NCBI RefSeq assembly: GCF_013373795.3
Contig: NZ_CP088022.1
Span: 2,046,001 to 2,110,000, forward strand
DNA from: Bradyrhizobium quebecense
Lineage (GTDB): Bacteria > Pseudomonadota > Alphaproteobacteria > Rhizobiales > Xanthobacteraceae
Length of the DNA: 64,000 bases
Direction: 5' to 3'
This document shows, piece by piece, positions 17,842 through 27,964 of this stretch (positions within the stretch are counted from its first letter, which is position 1; the number at the start of each line of letters is the position of its first letter). Made by a program: the position numbers and the translations under genes. The notes under the pieces were generated by a model. It was not told the DNA's origin. It worked only from the letters and a program-made list of their open reading frames with translations, and searched no databases.

Positions 17842-18117
17842 ATGCATCCGCCAGCGTTAGGGGTCCGTGCCGTGATCTACGTCCTTGCCGTTCTGCTGCC
17901 GCCGATCGGGCTGCTCCTGAACGGACAGCCGTTTTCGGCCATCTTCAATCTGGTCCTGATCGCGTTTTGCGCGATTTTCGGGCTGTTTTTCCATGTCTTG
18001 CTGCTGGTGCCGTCGGCCCATGCGGTGATCGCGGTCCACATGAAGCGCGAGGACCGGCGCCACCGCGAGGTGGTCGAGGCGATCCGCCGGCACGGGCCGC
18101 CGCAGGGATATCGCTAA
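17842..18117 (+). CDS. Small two-helix membrane protein, YqaE/Pmp3-like
   Basis: A 91-residue protein with two hydrophobic helices: VIYVLAVLLPPIGLLLNG and a longer one starting SAIFNLVLIAFCAIFGLFFH. The LPPIG...G...N pattern followed by a second helix resembles YqaE/Pmp3 stress proteins, but the C-terminal half is longer and charged. ATG 17842 is used; GTG 17872 (MIYVLAV) is an equally possible start. It is divergent from the DHA2 transporter and precedes guaB by 202 bp. Confidence 0.65.
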   Translation: MHPPALGVRAVIYVLAVLLPPIGLLLNGQPFSAIFNLVLIAFCAIFGLFFHVLLLVPSAHAVIAVHMKREDRRHREVVEAIRRHGPPQGYR

Positions 18118-18181
18118 GCAGGCTACAGGGCCCGCTGACTTCGCCCGTAAAAAGCCTGTGCATGGCTGGCAAACACTTTGA

Positions 18182-19810
<1,629 letters not shown>

Positions 19811-19820
19811 TTGCACCGAC

Positions 19821-19920
19821 GTCATTCCGGGGCTCGCGAAGCGAGAACCGGAATCCATCGGGCCGCATCGCAGTTGGATGAATGGATTCCGGGCTCGTGC
19901 TTCGCACGCCCCGGAATGAC
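19821..19920. repeat. Palindromic intergenic repeat (family E)
   Basis: GTCATTCCGGGGCTCGCGAA at the left edge and GCACGCCCCGGAATGAC at the right edge, with inner CGGAATCCAT and ATGGATTCCG halves. The whole 100 bp can fold on itself. It begins 10 bp after the guaB stop and may end its transcript. Confidence 0.85.
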
Positions 19921-20082
19921 GATGGCAGTGCCAGGACCACGCCGTTCACGGCATGATGCACGTCATTTCAAACAGAATTTCAAACAAGCGCGCGCGAAAG
20001 AGCAAATCCATCTCCCTTGCGGGGAGCTGGATTGCGTGACTACGTGTGCGCCACGAACCAATCACCTCAAGAGGAAATCAGC

Positions 20083-21117
20083 ATGTCCCAAGGAAACGCC
20101 CAAGGAAAGCGCATCGTTCTGGCCTCGCGCCCGCATGGCGAGCCCACGTCGGCCAACTTCCGGCTCGAGGATTACACGCCGCCGACACCGGGCGCGGGCG
20201 AAGTGCTGCTCCGCACCATCTGGCTGTCGCTCGATCCTTATATGCGCGGACGCATGAACGACGGCCCGTCCTACGCCGCGCCGGTCCCCGTCGGCGGTGT
20301 AATGGAAGCCGGCACGGTGAGCGAGGTGATCGCGTCGAACAATCCGAACTTCGCCAAAGGCGATATCGTGCTGTCGCGCGCCGGCTGGCAGACGCACGCG
20401 ATCTCGGATGGCAAGGGTCTTTCCAAGGTCGATCCGAAGTTGGCACCGATTTCGACCGCGGTCGGTGTACTCGGCATGCCCGGCATGACCGCCTATACCG
20501 GCCTGCTCGAGATCGGCAAGCCGCAGCCGGGCGAGACGGTGGTTGTTGCCGGTGCTTCCGGCGCCGTCGGATCGGCGGTTGGCCAGATCGCCAAGATCAA
20601 AGGCGCGCGTGCGGTCGGGATCGCCGGCGGCAAGGACAAATGCGACTATGTCAAGAACGAGCTCGGCTTCGATGCCTGTCTCGATCATCGCGATCCGGAC
20701 TTGGCGGCCAAGCTGAAGGAGGCTTGCCCGAAGGGCATCGACGTTTACTTCGAGAATGTCGGTGGTGCGGTGTTCGAGGCGGTCTACCCGCAGCTCAACG
20801 CGTTCGCGCGCGTGCCGGTCTGCGGGCTGATCGCGCACTACAACGATCGCGAGGCGCGGGCGCCGAAATGGGCCTCATCGATCATGTTCGCGATCCTGAC
20901 CAAGCGGCTGACCTTCCGCGGCTTTATCGTCAGCGACTTCGCTGCCATGCATGGCGACTTCCTGCGCGACATGTCGCAATGGGTGCGCGAGGGCAAGGTC
21001 AAGTACAAGGAGTTCGTGACCGAGGGCCTGGACAGCGCGCCGGAGGCCTTCATGGGCCTGCTCAAGGGCGCCAATTTCGGCAAGCAGCTGGTCCGGATCG
21101 GGCCGGACAAGGCCTGA
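20083..21117 (+). CDS. NADPH-dependent medium-chain reductase, CurA-like
   Basis: A 344-residue zinc-independent medium-chain dehydrogenase/reductase. It matches E. coli curcumin reductase CurA from memory over its whole length: LASRPHG, LSLDPYMRGRM, the GVLGMPGMTAYTGLLEIG substrate-side block, the NADPH loop AGASGAVGSAVGQIAK, CPKGIDVYFENVGG and LKGANFGK. Members reduce activated double bonds of enones and prostaglandin-like compounds in the cytosol. GAGGAA about 8 bp before ATG 20083 supports the start. It stands alone between repeats, so it probably has its own promoter. Confidence 0.9.
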   Translation: MSQGNAQGKRIVLASRPHGEPTSANFRLEDYTPPTPGAGEVLLRTIWLSLDPYMRGRMNDGPSYAAPVPVGGVMEAGTVSEVIASNNPNFAKGDIVLSRAGWQTHAISDGKGLSKVDPKLAPISTAVGVLGMPGMTAYTGLLEIGKPQPGETVVVAGASGAVGSAVGQIAKIKGARAVGIAGGKDKCDYVKNELGFDACLDHRDPDLAAKLKEACPKGIDVYFENVGGAVFEAVYPQLNAFARVPVCGLIAHYNDREARAPKWASSIMFAILTKRLTFRGFIVSDFAAMHGDFLRDMSQWVREGKVKYKEFVTEGLDSAPEAFMGLLKGANFGKQLVRIGPDKA

Positions 21118-21120
21118 ACC

Positions 21121-21200
21121 AGAGCGTTCTCGAGCGAAGCCTGTCCCGGACCCGATCCGGGATGGGCACCGGATCGCGTGAAGAAAACGCGTCAAAACGG
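21121..21200. repeat. Interspersed repeat-like sequence, single copy
   Basis: GAGCGTTCTCGAGCGAAGCC and CGCGTGAAGAAAACGCGTCA resemble an intergenic element I recognise from Bradyrhizobium genomes. No second copy is in this window, so the call rests on recall. Confidence 0.45.
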
Positions 21201-21337
21201 GGCACTTCAGCTCCCATTCCGCGCAACAAAGTATCAAAAACGCCACAATGGCGGGCTATTGGAGGCTTTTCGGCCTCCATTTGCTTGACGGGGACCCGGA
21301 GCAGTTGATTCAATATGGCTATATTTCAGGTGTAGCC

Positions 21338-21595
21338 ATGGTTTTTGAAGCTATTGTTTCCGGGGTCATTCTCCTCGCCCTCGGCTATTGGGCGACGATG
21401 TTCGTCATGGGCCGCCGCGACGACGTCTTGCATGGAAAATTTGTCGAGGACGAGCCGGCGGCCGAGCCGGTCCGCTTCATGCCGCAGGTGCCGCGGGTGC
21501 GGCCCGTGCCGGCGGCGCCGCAGCCGAACAGGGACTCGCTGCAGGCGCTGCTCACCGTCATCAAGCAGGACCTGCACGACGCGGCGCGGAGCTGA
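21338..21595 (+). CDS. Small membrane-anchored hypothetical protein
   Basis: An 85-residue protein with one N-terminal hydrophobic helix (FEAIVSGVILLALGYWATMF), then a charged stretch, a Pro-rich linker (PQVPRVRPVPAAPQP) and a short amphipathic C-terminus. This suggests a single-pass inner-membrane protein with a cytosolic tail. Function unknown. ATG 21338 puts the start right before the helix. It converges on the metallophosphoesterase gene with 6 bp between. Confidence 0.65.
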   Translation: MVFEAIVSGVILLALGYWATMFVMGRRDDVLHGKFVEDEPAAEPVRFMPQVPRVRPVPAAPQPNRDSLQALLTVIKQDLHDAARS

Positions 21596-21601
21596 GACGC
21601 C

Positions 21602-22438
21602 TCACGCCGGCTGCTTGCCGAGCAACATGTCCAGCTCGACATCGACCTGGCCCTTGGCCCTGACGTGGCGGACTTCAAAGCTGTCCGGCTGGAAGCGGTA
21701 CTCGACGAGGCCGGTTTCCTTGATGCCGATCACTTCCTGCCTCGCATCTGAGATGATGAAGCCGGCCGAGGGCGCCCAGACCTGTCTGACATGCTCGAAC
21801 GTGTAGTCGCGGCGCTGGTGCACGTGGCCGCTGCCGACAAGGCGCCAATCGACCTTGCCGAACATCTCGATCAGGCGGCGGCGCGCCGGCTGCGGCACGA
21901 AACGGATTGCGGTCTCGACGCGTTCGGCATCGTAGGGCACGTCGAGATAGAGCGGCTTGTGCAGGAACAGCGCGACCGGTCTGCCGACGGCCTTGTCGAG
22001 CACCGAGGCGAGCCAGTCGAACTGCGCGGCCTCGCTATCGAGGACGGTGTTCATGATCAGCGAATTGAGGCCGATGAAGCACCAGCCGGCGGCGTCGAAA
22101 TGCCAGCGATCCTCGCCGAGCACCGAGGTGAAGGCGCGGCGCGTTGCTTCGGTCGGCAGTTGCGTCGGGACCGGGCCCACCGCAGTCGGATTGTCGCCGA
22201 TGTCGTGATTGCCCGGCAGATAGAGGCAATCGACCGGCAGCGCGCTGTGCAGCTCCTTGGCGAACACCAGATCGTCGCGGCTGGTCGGCCCATCGAACGC
22301 GACGTCGCCGGAGTTGAGCACGAGATCGGGACGCGTCGCGTCGATGTGCTCGCTGACGCGATGAAAGTTGTCGACGAGCGGCTTGAAGCGACGCGCGAGG
22401 TGGGTGTCGGAGATTTGGGTCAGACGAAACTGGGGCAT
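21602..22438 (-). CDS. Metallophosphoesterase (calcineurin-like, class III PDE type)
   Basis: A 278-residue enzyme with the full calcineurin-like metal set: Asp11 and His13 in ISDTH, Asp45 in NSGDV, GNHD at 76-79, His in LFLHKP and GSGHVH near residue 210. The spacing resembles the CpdA/GpdQ group that cleaves cyclic nucleotides or phosphodiesters, but the substrate cannot be read from sequence. No signal peptide, so cytosolic. ATG 22438 begins the domain. It appears monocistronic. Confidence 0.88.
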   Translation of the reverse strand: MPQFRLTQISDTHLARRFKPLVDNFHRVSEHIDATRPDLVLNSGDVAFDGPTSRDDLVFAKELHSALPVDCLYLPGNHDIGDNPTAVGPVPTQLPTEATRRAFTSVLGEDRWHFDAAGWCFIGLNSLIMNTVLDSEAAQFDWLASVLDKAVGRPVALFLHKPLYLDVPYDAERVETAIRFVPQPARRRLIEMFGKVDWRLVGSGHVHQRRDYTFEHVRQVWAPSAGFIISDARQEVIGIKETGLVEYRFQPDSFEVRHVRAKGQVDVELDMLLGKQPA

Positions 22439-22518
22439 GCATCGATCCTTTCGGCCGAATTATAGCGTCGGCGCGGAGTCGGAACGATGACGATTCCAGT
22501 GTGTTCTTCGCTGCTCTG

Positions 22519-22542
22519 TTTGATGTCTTGTTTGATGTCTTG
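22519..22542. repeat. Two tandem 12-bp units
   Basis: GTTTGATGTCTT occurs at 22519-22530 and again at 22531-22542, followed by GTTTTA. It is intergenic, upstream of the metallophosphoesterase. Confidence 0.7.
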
Positions 22543-22564
22543 TTTTATCCGGCGGCGCAGGCCG

Positions 22565-23002
22565 CTAGATCGCGAGCTGCTTGTCTGAGCGGATAGGCAG
22601 GGCAGGCGGACCGACACGACCTCCGAGCAGCCCCGTGCTTGGCGGGTTTGTTCCCGTCACGGCCGGCGATGCGTTGAGCCCGAGATAGGCGAGCGCATCG
22701 TGGCCGATGTCGTAGGCCGCATAGCCGAGCAGGCTGAGCACCAGCGCCGTGGCGAGGCTGTGCCTGACGATGTCGCGCGCCGAGCGATAGCCGCTGCGGA
22801 AATAGACCGAGAGCAGGATTACGACCAGGAGCGCTGTGGCGACGCCGGCGAGCCCCGACAGCACCATGCCGAGCCCGCCATCGGCCGCGTCGTCGAACCA
22901 GCCGATGCCGGGGTCGATCGCCTTCAGCAGGGAGGTGACGAGATCGCCGAAGCTCGCAGCCGCCAGGGCCGCGCCGTCCAGGATCGGGGTGATGATGTCC
23001 AT
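22565..23002 (-). CDS. Hypothetical inner-membrane protein
   Basis: A 145-residue protein with two clear hydrophobic helices (about residues 45-68, GMVLSGLAGVATALLVVILL, and about 83-100, HSLATALVLSLLGYAAYDIG) and a Pro/Gly-rich C-terminal tail. No family motif recognised. ATG 23002 gives the longest plausible frame. It is divergent from the MAPEG gene with 157 bp between. Confidence 0.6.
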   Translation of the reverse strand: MDIITPILDGAALAAASFGDLVTSLLKAIDPGIGWFDDAADGGLGMVLSGLAGVATALLVVILLSVYFRSGYRSARDIVRHSLATALVLSLLGYAAYDIGHDALAYLGLNASPAVTGTNPPSTGLLGGRVGPPALPIRSDKQLAI

Positions 23003-23159
23003 CGCGTCAGCCGTGAGAAACTGAAACCGCCATTATTCTCGGGAGTTGGTCACCCGGGCTCGGATGATGGTTCAACGGGTTAGCGCGGACGGTTCATTGT
23101 GTTGCGCGGCCGCGACCGCTAAGAGGGCGGCCGGGCGCCCGGCTTGAGGGAGATTCTTG

Positions 23160-23582
23160 ATGTCGGTTCAAATGGTTCTGTTGCCGGTCTTCATCCAGAT
23201 TGGCCTCACTTTCGCGCTGCTGTTTGGGATGGCGACGCTGCGCACGCGGATCCTGGCGAGCGGCGAGACCAAGATGGCCGATATCGCGTTGCGCCAGCCG
23301 AACTGGCCGGAGCGCGCCACTCAGCTCGGCAATTGCTTCGCCAACCAGTTCGAACTGCCGGTGCTGTTCTATGTCCTGATCGCCATTGCGCTGCCGATCC
23401 GCCATGCCGATCTGTTCATCGTGCTGATGTCCTGGGTGTTCGTGGTGACGCGGTTCGCCCATGCCGGCGTTTTCGTCACCTCCAACGACGTGCGGCCGCG
23501 CTCGCTCGCCTGGTTCGCCGGCGTGCTGGTGCTGGCGGCGATGTGGCTGTATTTCGCGCTCAGGATCCTGCTGCTGATTTGA
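23160..23582 (+). CDS. MAPEG family membrane protein
   Basis: A 140-residue protein with four hydrophobic helices. The ASGETKMADIALRQPNWPERATQLGNCFANQFELPVLFY region (helix 1-2 loop into helix 2; read as two blocks) is typical of bacterial MAPEG proteins, relatives of microsomal glutathione transferases. An enzymatic role is not proven for this group. ATG 23160 is preferred to the TTG one codon earlier; GAGGGAGA lies just upstream. The rsmB-like gene follows after 22 bp, so they are likely cotranscribed. Confidence 0.82.
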   Translation: MSVQMVLLPVFIQIGLTFALLFGMATLRTRILASGETKMADIALRQPNWPERATQLGNCFANQFELPVLFYVLIAIALPIRHADLFIVLMSWVFVVTRFAHAGVFVTSNDVRPRSLAWFAGVLVLAAMWLYFALRILLLI

Positions 23583-23604
23583 TGCGCCCAACCGAAAGAG
23601 ATCA

Positions 23605-24903
23605 ATGACCCCCGCTGCCCGGCTCTCCGCCGCGATCGAGCTGATCGCCACCATCGACGCACAGCGCATTCCTGCGGCGAAAGCGCTGAAGGAATGGGGC
23701 ACCGCGCACCGCTATGCCGGCTCCGGCGATCGCGCCGCGATCTCCGGCCTGATCTGGGACGTGCTGCGCCGGCAATCCTCCGCGGCCTGGCTGATGGACG
23801 ATGCCAGCGCCCGATCGCGGGTGCTCGGCATGCTCAAGCTCGAGCGCGGCATGGACATCCCGACGATCTCGGCGCTGTGCGACGGAGGCCGCTTCGCGCC
23901 CGAACCGCTGACCGCGGCCGAGGAGGCTGCCTTGGCCTCGCGCTCGCTCAAGGATGCGCCGGCGCATGTCGCGGGTGACTATCCGGACTGGCTCGACCCG
24001 TATCTCGCAAAAGTGTTCGGCGACGACCGCGCCGCCGAGGCAACGGCAATGGCGAGCCGCGCGCCGCTCGATTTGCGCGTCAACACGCTGCGTGGCAAGC
24101 GCGAGAAGATCCTGCCGCGCCTGTCGCATCTCGGCGCCGGGGAAACGCCGTGGTCGCCGCTCGGCCTGCGCATCGAGCTCGGCGCCGACGCGCGCAATCC
24201 CGGCATCCATGCCGAGGAGGATTTCATCAAGGGCGCCATCGAGGTTCAGGACGAGGGCTCGCAGCTCGCCGCGCTGTTCTCGGCGGCCAAGCCCGGCGAG
24301 CAGGTGATCGATCTCTGCGCCGGCGCCGGCGGCAAGACGCTGGCGCTGGCCGCCATGATGGACGGCAAGGGCCGGCTGATCGCGACCGACAGCGACAAGC
24401 GCCAGCTCGTGCCGATCCATGAGCGGCTGTCGCGCGCCGGCGTGCACAATTGCGACGTGCGCACGCCGCGCGGCGAGGAGGAGGTGCTGTCCGACATCAA
24501 GGCCTCCGCCGACCTCGTGCTGATCGACGCGCCCTGCACCGGCACCGGCACCTGGCGCCGCAATCCCGACGCCAAATGGCGGATGCGCCCCGGCGCGCTC
24601 GAGGTACGGCTGAAGGATCAGGCCGAGGTGCTGGCGCGCGCCGCGCCGCTGGTGAAGAGCGGCGGCCGGATCGCCTACATCACCTGCTCGGTGCTGTCGG
24701 AGGAGAACGGCGAGCAAGTCAAGGCGTTCATCGCGCGGCATCCGGAGTTTTCGGTGCAGCCGCCGGAGCAGACCGCATCGGTGCTGTGGGACAAGGCCGA
24801 GGCTTTTACCGAGGCCGCGCTGCAATCGCCGGAGGGCCTGCTGATGACGCCGCGCCGCACCGGCACGGACGGGTTCTTCGTCTCGGTGCTGAAGAAGGCG
24901 TGA
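23605..24903 (+). CDS. RsmB/NOP family RNA (cytosine-5) methyltransferase
   Basis: A 432-residue SAM-dependent m5C methyltransferase. The N-terminal NusB-like helical domain spans about residues 1-130. The catalytic domain has DLCAGAGGKT (237-245, SAM loop), DAPCTGTGT with Cys311, and ITCS with Cys361, the two cysteines used in m5C chemistry. Family members modify 16S rRNA C967; the C-terminus fits but paralogues exist, so no gene symbol is given. ATG 23605 starts the helical domain. It is downstream of the MAPEG gene in one likely operon. Confidence 0.9.
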   Translation: MTPAARLSAAIELIATIDAQRIPAAKALKEWGTAHRYAGSGDRAAISGLIWDVLRRQSSAAWLMDDASARSRVLGMLKLERGMDIPTISALCDGGRFAPEPLTAAEEAALASRSLKDAPAHVAGDYPDWLDPYLAKVFGDDRAAEATAMASRAPLDLRVNTLRGKREKILPRLSHLGAGETPWSPLGLRIELGADARNPGIHAEEDFIKGAIEVQDEGSQLAALFSAAKPGEQVIDLCAGAGGKTLALAAMMDGKGRLIATDSDKRQLVPIHERLSRAGVHNCDVRTPRGEEEVLSDIKASADLVLIDAPCTGTGTWRRNPDAKWRMRPGALEVRLKDQAEVLARAAPLVKSGGRIAYITCSVLSEENGEQVKAFIARHPEFSVQPPEQTASVLWDKAEAFTEAALQSPEGLLMTPRRTGTDGFFVSVLKKA

Positions 24904-24915
24904 GGCTTTCTCCGC

Positions 24916-25032
24916 CGTCATTGCGAGGAGCTCGCGACAAAATTGCGAAGCAATTTTGCGCTGTAGCGACGAAGCAATCCATGGCTCCGCACGTGCGGCA
25001 CGATGGATTGCTTCGCTTCGCTCGCAATGACG
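24916..25032. repeat. Palindromic intergenic repeat (family D, full copy)
   Basis: CGTCATTGCGAGGAGC at the left edge and GCTCGCAATGACG at the right edge, with TAGCGACGAAGCAATCCATG facing ATGGATTGCTTCGCTTCGCT inside. An internal dyad AAAATTGCGAAGCAATTTT adds another hairpin. It fills the space between two convergent genes and may stop transcription from both. Confidence 0.88.
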
Positions 25033-25043
25033 AGTTGAGTACC

Positions 25044-26321
25044 CTACGCTTCGGAACATACGCCCACCGGCACCGGTGTCTTGCTCACCACCATGACCCA
25101 GTACAGCAGCGCGATTGCGCTGATCGCGGCGCCCAACGCGCAAACGCCGAGCCAGCCTGCGGCGGCATAGGCCATCGTCGAACAGATCGCGCCGAGCCCG
25201 CTGCCGATCGAATAGAACACCATGTAGACGCCGATCAGGCGGCTCGACGCCTCCGGCCGCGCCGCGACGATCAGGCTCTGGTTGGTGACATGGACGGCCT
25301 GCACCGCGAAGTCGATCATGACGACGCCTGCGAGCACCAGCCACAGCGAAGCGTGCAGGCAGGCGATCGGCGCCCAGCCGGCGAGCATCAGCAGCAGCGA
25401 TAATCCGGTGGTGCGCTGGCCCCAGCCGCGATCGGCGAGGCGGCCGGAATTGCGCGCCGCTAGCGCGCCGGCGAGGCCGGCAATGCCGAGCATTCCGATC
25501 GCGGTGTGCGACAGCGACAGCGGCGGCGCTGAGAGCGGCAGCACGACCGAACTCCAGAACGCGCTGAAGCTCGCGAAGATCAGCAACGCGAACACGGCGC
25601 GCTCGCGCAGCACGGGCTCCTCGACGAACAGTGCGACCGTCGAGCGCAGCAATTTGGCGTAGGATGCGCCGGCCATCGGCCGCGGCGCATAGCGCGGCAG
25701 CGCGCGGGCCAAGAGTGCCGCCAGCACCAGCGTCAGCGCGGCCGACGTGAGATAGACCACGCGCCAGCCGGCGAGATCGGCCAGCGCGCCGGCGGCAAAA
25801 CGTGCCAGCAAAATGCCCGACGCCACGCCGCTGGTGACGGTCCCGATGGTGCGGCCGCGGTCGGCCGGTGCGGCCAGCGTCGCGGCGTAGGCGACCAGCA
25901 CCTGGATCACGACCGCGAGCAGCCCGACCAGGACCATGCCCGCGAGCAGCATCGCAGCGTTCGGCGCGGTGCCGACGATCGTGAGCGCAATCGCCGACAG
26001 CGCGGTCTGGCCGACGATCAGCCTGCGGCGGTCCCAGAGGTCGCCGAGCGGCACGATCAGCACCAGGCCGAAGGCGTAGCCGATCTGTGTGAGCGTCACG
26101 ATGCCGCCGATCACGGCCGGCGTGATGGCAAGATCCCGCGCCATGGTGTCGAGCAGCGGCTGCGCGAAATAGATGTTGGCGACGCTGAGCCCGCAGGCGA
26201 CCGCGAACAGCAGCACCACGGCGGGTGACAGCGCGCCTGCCGTCGCGTGGCCCGCCTTGTGATCCTCCTTAGCCGGTCCCACCTCCGCCGGCCGGGCCTT
26301 CATCACCGTCTGGTTCGTCAT
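25044..26321 (-). CDS. MFS transporter, 12-helix drug/metabolite exporter type
   Basis: A 425-residue protein with about 12 hydrophobic helices after a 30-residue charged N-terminus. NIYFAQPLLDTMARDL in helix 1 and the motif A loop PLGDLWDRRRLI between helices 2 and 3 are typical of the YnfM/NepI-like group. The substrate is unknown. It is divergent from an HxlR-type regulator, with two dyad operators between them, so it is very probably the regulator's main target. ATG 26321 is the first plausible start. Confidence 0.9.
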   Translation of the reverse strand: MTNQTVMKARPAEVGPAKEDHKAGHATAGALSPAVVLLFAVACGLSVANIYFAQPLLDTMARDLAITPAVIGGIVTLTQIGYAFGLVLIVPLGDLWDRRRLIVGQTALSAIALTIVGTAPNAAMLLAGMVLVGLLAVVIQVLVAYAATLAAPADRGRTIGTVTSGVASGILLARFAAGALADLAGWRVVYLTSAALTLVLAALLARALPRYAPRPMAGASYAKLLRSTVALFVEEPVLRERAVFALLIFASFSAFWSSVVLPLSAPPLSLSHTAIGMLGIAGLAGALAARNSGRLADRGWGQRTTGLSLLLMLAGWAPIACLHASLWLVLAGVVMIDFAVQAVHVTNQSLIVAARPEASSRLIGVYMVFYSIGSGLGAICSTMAYAAAGWLGVCALGAAISAIALLYWVMVVSKTPVPVGVCSEA

Positions 26322-26345
26322 CTTGCCTCCGCTGCAATTCGCAAT

Positions 26346-26403
26346 CTGGTCTTATGATGAGACCAGTTGCGCCGGAAGCTGTCTAGTCCTATTTTAAGAC
26401 CAG
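26346..26403. promoter_or_regulatory. Two HxlR-type operator dyads and the hxlR-side promoter
   Basis: O1 at 26346-26366: CTGGTCT-N7-AGACCAG, a perfect dyad. O2 at 26383-26403: CTAGTC-N9-GACCAG, one mismatch, AT-rich centre. Centres are 37 bp apart. A plausible plus-strand promoter is TTGCGC (26367-26372), 17-bp spacer, TATTTT (26390-26395), so O2 covers the -10 box. This suits repression of the regulator and the divergent transporter. Confidence 0.65.
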
Positions 26404-26436
26404 ATCGAAATCGTGATCGAAGGGAGGTGGAGCGCG

Positions 26437-26889
26437 ATGCAGCGGACTGGATTCGCAAAGGCGGAATGCCCGGTGGCCCGCGCGCTGGATGCGATCGGCG
26501 ACTGGTGGTCGCTGTTGATCGTGCGCGACGCGTTCGACGGCCTGCGCCGGTTCGGCGATTTCCAGAAGAATCTCGGCATCGCCAAGGGCATGCTGACGGC
26601 GCGGCTGCGCAAGCTGGTCGAAACCGGCGTGCTCGAGCAGGTGGCGGCGTCAGACGGCAGCGCCTACCTCGAATATGTGCTGACGAAGCGGGGACACGAC
26701 CTGTTCCCGATCGTGGTCTCCTTGCGGCAATGGGGCGAGGCGCATCTCTATGCGCGCGGCGAAGCGCATTCCGTGCTGCTCGACCAGGCCGGGCAGGCGG
26801 TCGGCCAACTCGTGCTGCCGTCGAAGAGCGGCAAGCCGCTGGGCTGGGCGGATACGAAGGTGAAAAGAGTTGCGGCGCGGAAGCGGTGA
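26437..26889 (+). CDS. HxlR family transcriptional regulator
   Basis: A 150-residue winged-helix regulator. CPVARALDAIGDWWSLLIVR (residues 11-30) is the HxlR hallmark with its N-terminal Cys, and FGDFQKNLGIAKGMLTARLR holds the recognition helix. HxlR proteins sense electrophiles, aldehydes or redox change, often through that Cys. AGGGAGGTGG 6 bp before ATG 26437 fixes the start. It is divergent from the MFS gene and shares its operator region. A related dyad at 27965-27985 suggests it also controls the NTF2-like gene. Confidence 0.9.
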   Translation: MQRTGFAKAECPVARALDAIGDWWSLLIVRDAFDGLRRFGDFQKNLGIAKGMLTARLRKLVETGVLEQVAASDGSAYLEYVLTKRGHDLFPIVVSLRQWGEAHLYARGEAHSVLLDQAGQAVGQLVLPSKSGKPLGWADTKVKRVAARKR

Positions 26890-26909
26890 GCCTGTGCCCC
26901 ACGCACAGG

Positions 26910-27006
26910 CGTCATCCTGAGGTGCGAGCTCTTGTGAGCCTCGAAGGATGGGATGGAGCCAGGCCGTCGCCCTTCGAGACGCGCTACGCGCTCCTCAGGG
27001 TGACGG
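26910..27006. repeat. Paired palindromic intergenic repeat (family A, copy 2)
   Basis: CGTCATCCTGAGGTGCGAGC...CCTCGAAGGATG (26910-26950) faces CGTCGCCCTTCGAG...CTCCTCAGGGTGACGG (26965-27006). It is the same pair as at 755-857 but in the reverse order. Confidence 0.87.
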
Positions 27007-27017
27007 ATGACATCGCT

Positions 27018-27350
27018 TCAATCCACAATGAACAGCGTCGCGCCGGTCGCGGTCGACGAGCGGTGCGCGGCGTCGCCGAAATCGGAGACCTGGTAGCTCA
27101 TGCCCGGCTTCAGCGTGAATTTGCGGCCGTCGCGCAGCTCGGTGTCGAGCTCGCCCTCGACCACAAACAGCACGTGGCCGCGATCGCACCAGTGATCGGC
27201 GAGATAGCCCGGCGAATATTCAACTATCCGCACTCGCAGCTCGCCGATATCGAGCGTGCGCCACAATGCTTGCCCGGTCTCGCCGGGATGCACCGTGGGT
27301 TCGACCTGGCTCCAGTCGGTGACGGTGAAGGGCAGGGTCGGGATTTTCAT
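27018..27350 (-). CDS. Small cupin-domain (DHCW-type) protein
   Basis: A 110-residue single-domain cupin: GETGQALWRTLD, the H-bearing YLADHWCDRGHVLFVVEGE (metal-site strand, about residues 48-66), and GMSYQVSDFGDAAHRS with the last His. Proteins of this type bind a metal or small ligand; no reaction is known. ATG 27350 begins directly at the fold. Family A repeats flank it on both sides, so it is transcribed alone. Confidence 0.75.
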   Translation of the reverse strand: MKIPTLPFTVTDWSQVEPTVHPGETGQALWRTLDIGELRVRIVEYSPGYLADHWCDRGHVLFVVEGELDTELRDGRKFTLKPGMSYQVSDFGDAAHRSSTATGATLFIVD

Positions 27351-27400
27351 GGTGCGCGGGTCCTATGCTCGATTTGTGCGTCTGTATCCCCGACCGCCGG

Positions 27401-27510
27401 CGTCATCCTGAGGTGCGCGTCGAGCGCTGCGCGAGCAGCGCTCGGCGGGCCTCGAAGGATGGGGATGGAGCCGGCCGTCGCCCTTCGAGGCTCGCTCCGC
27501 GAGCACCTCC
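27401..27510. repeat. Paired palindromic intergenic repeat (family A, copy 3, diverged)
   Basis: CGTCATCCTGAGGTGCGCGT...CCTCGAAGGATGG, with an inserted GAGCGCTGCGCGAGCAGCGCTC hairpin in the middle (read 27422-27443), then CGTCGCCCTTCGAGGCTCGC...GAGCACCTC. Longer than the other copies. Confidence 0.8.
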
Positions 27511-27563
27511 AGCGGCAAAGGCGAGGCCTTTGCGCGGGGGGACGGTTGGACAGCTCGTTCGTA

Positions 27564-27935
27564 TCACCCCACCAGATGGTTCGCCGAGCCCTGCCTGATC
27601 TTGCCTTCGACATCGAGCCTCAGATACTCGCAGATCTTCTTGCCGCGTTCGTTCTGGTAGAACACGACGACGCTGTCGGGCGAGACATAGAGGTCGATCA
27701 GCTCGAAATGCAGCTCGGGCAGTTTGGCGAGCGCGGCGCTCCAATAGGCCCGCAGCTGCGCCTTGCCGCGCACGGTGCCGGAGGGACCGAAGCCGAACGC
27801 CGGGATCCGGTCCGATGTCATTTCGGAATCCTCCGAATACATCGCCAGCACGCGCTCGAGATCGCGCGCGTTCCAGGCGGCGATCCAGTCGTGGCCGAGC
27901 GCTGCGAGGCGGGACGGTTCGTGAAAATCCGGCAT
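27564..27935 (-). CDS. NTF2-like / SnoaL-type polyketide-cyclase-fold protein
   Basis: A 123-residue protein of the NTF2-like fold: WIAAWNARDLERVLAMYSED near the N-terminus, GKAQLRAYWSAAL, then FELIDLYVSPDSVVVFYQNE and a closing EYLRLDVEGKI strand. This is a typical nuclear-localised-name, bacterial small-molecule-binding fold; the substrate is unknown. GGGAGG 9 bp before ATG 27935 (MPDFHEP) decides the start over an upstream in-frame methionine. A 21-bp dyad 30 bp upstream suggests regulation. Confidence 0.82.
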   Translation of the reverse strand: MPDFHEPSRLAALGHDWIAAWNARDLERVLAMYSEDSEMTSDRIPAFGFGPSGTVRGKAQLRAYWSAALAKLPELHFELIDLYVSPDSVVVFYQNERGKKICEYLRLDVEGKIRQGSANHLVG

Positions 27936-27964
27936 TGGTTTCCTCCCATCGGTTATGGCCAAAC

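Noticed and set aside
16178..17860. A 560-codon plus-strand frame opposite the DHA2 transporter
   Set aside because: The translation is a low-complexity run of Arg, Asp, Gln and His without any domain; the opposite strand encodes a normal 14-helix transporter.
17842..18117. A firm YqaE/Pmp3 assignment
   Set aside because: The LPPIG pattern fits, but the second half is longer and more charged than typical members, so it is only called similar.
22519..22542. Phase-variable tandem repeat
   Set aside because: There are only two and a half 12-bp units, and no supported gene reads through them.
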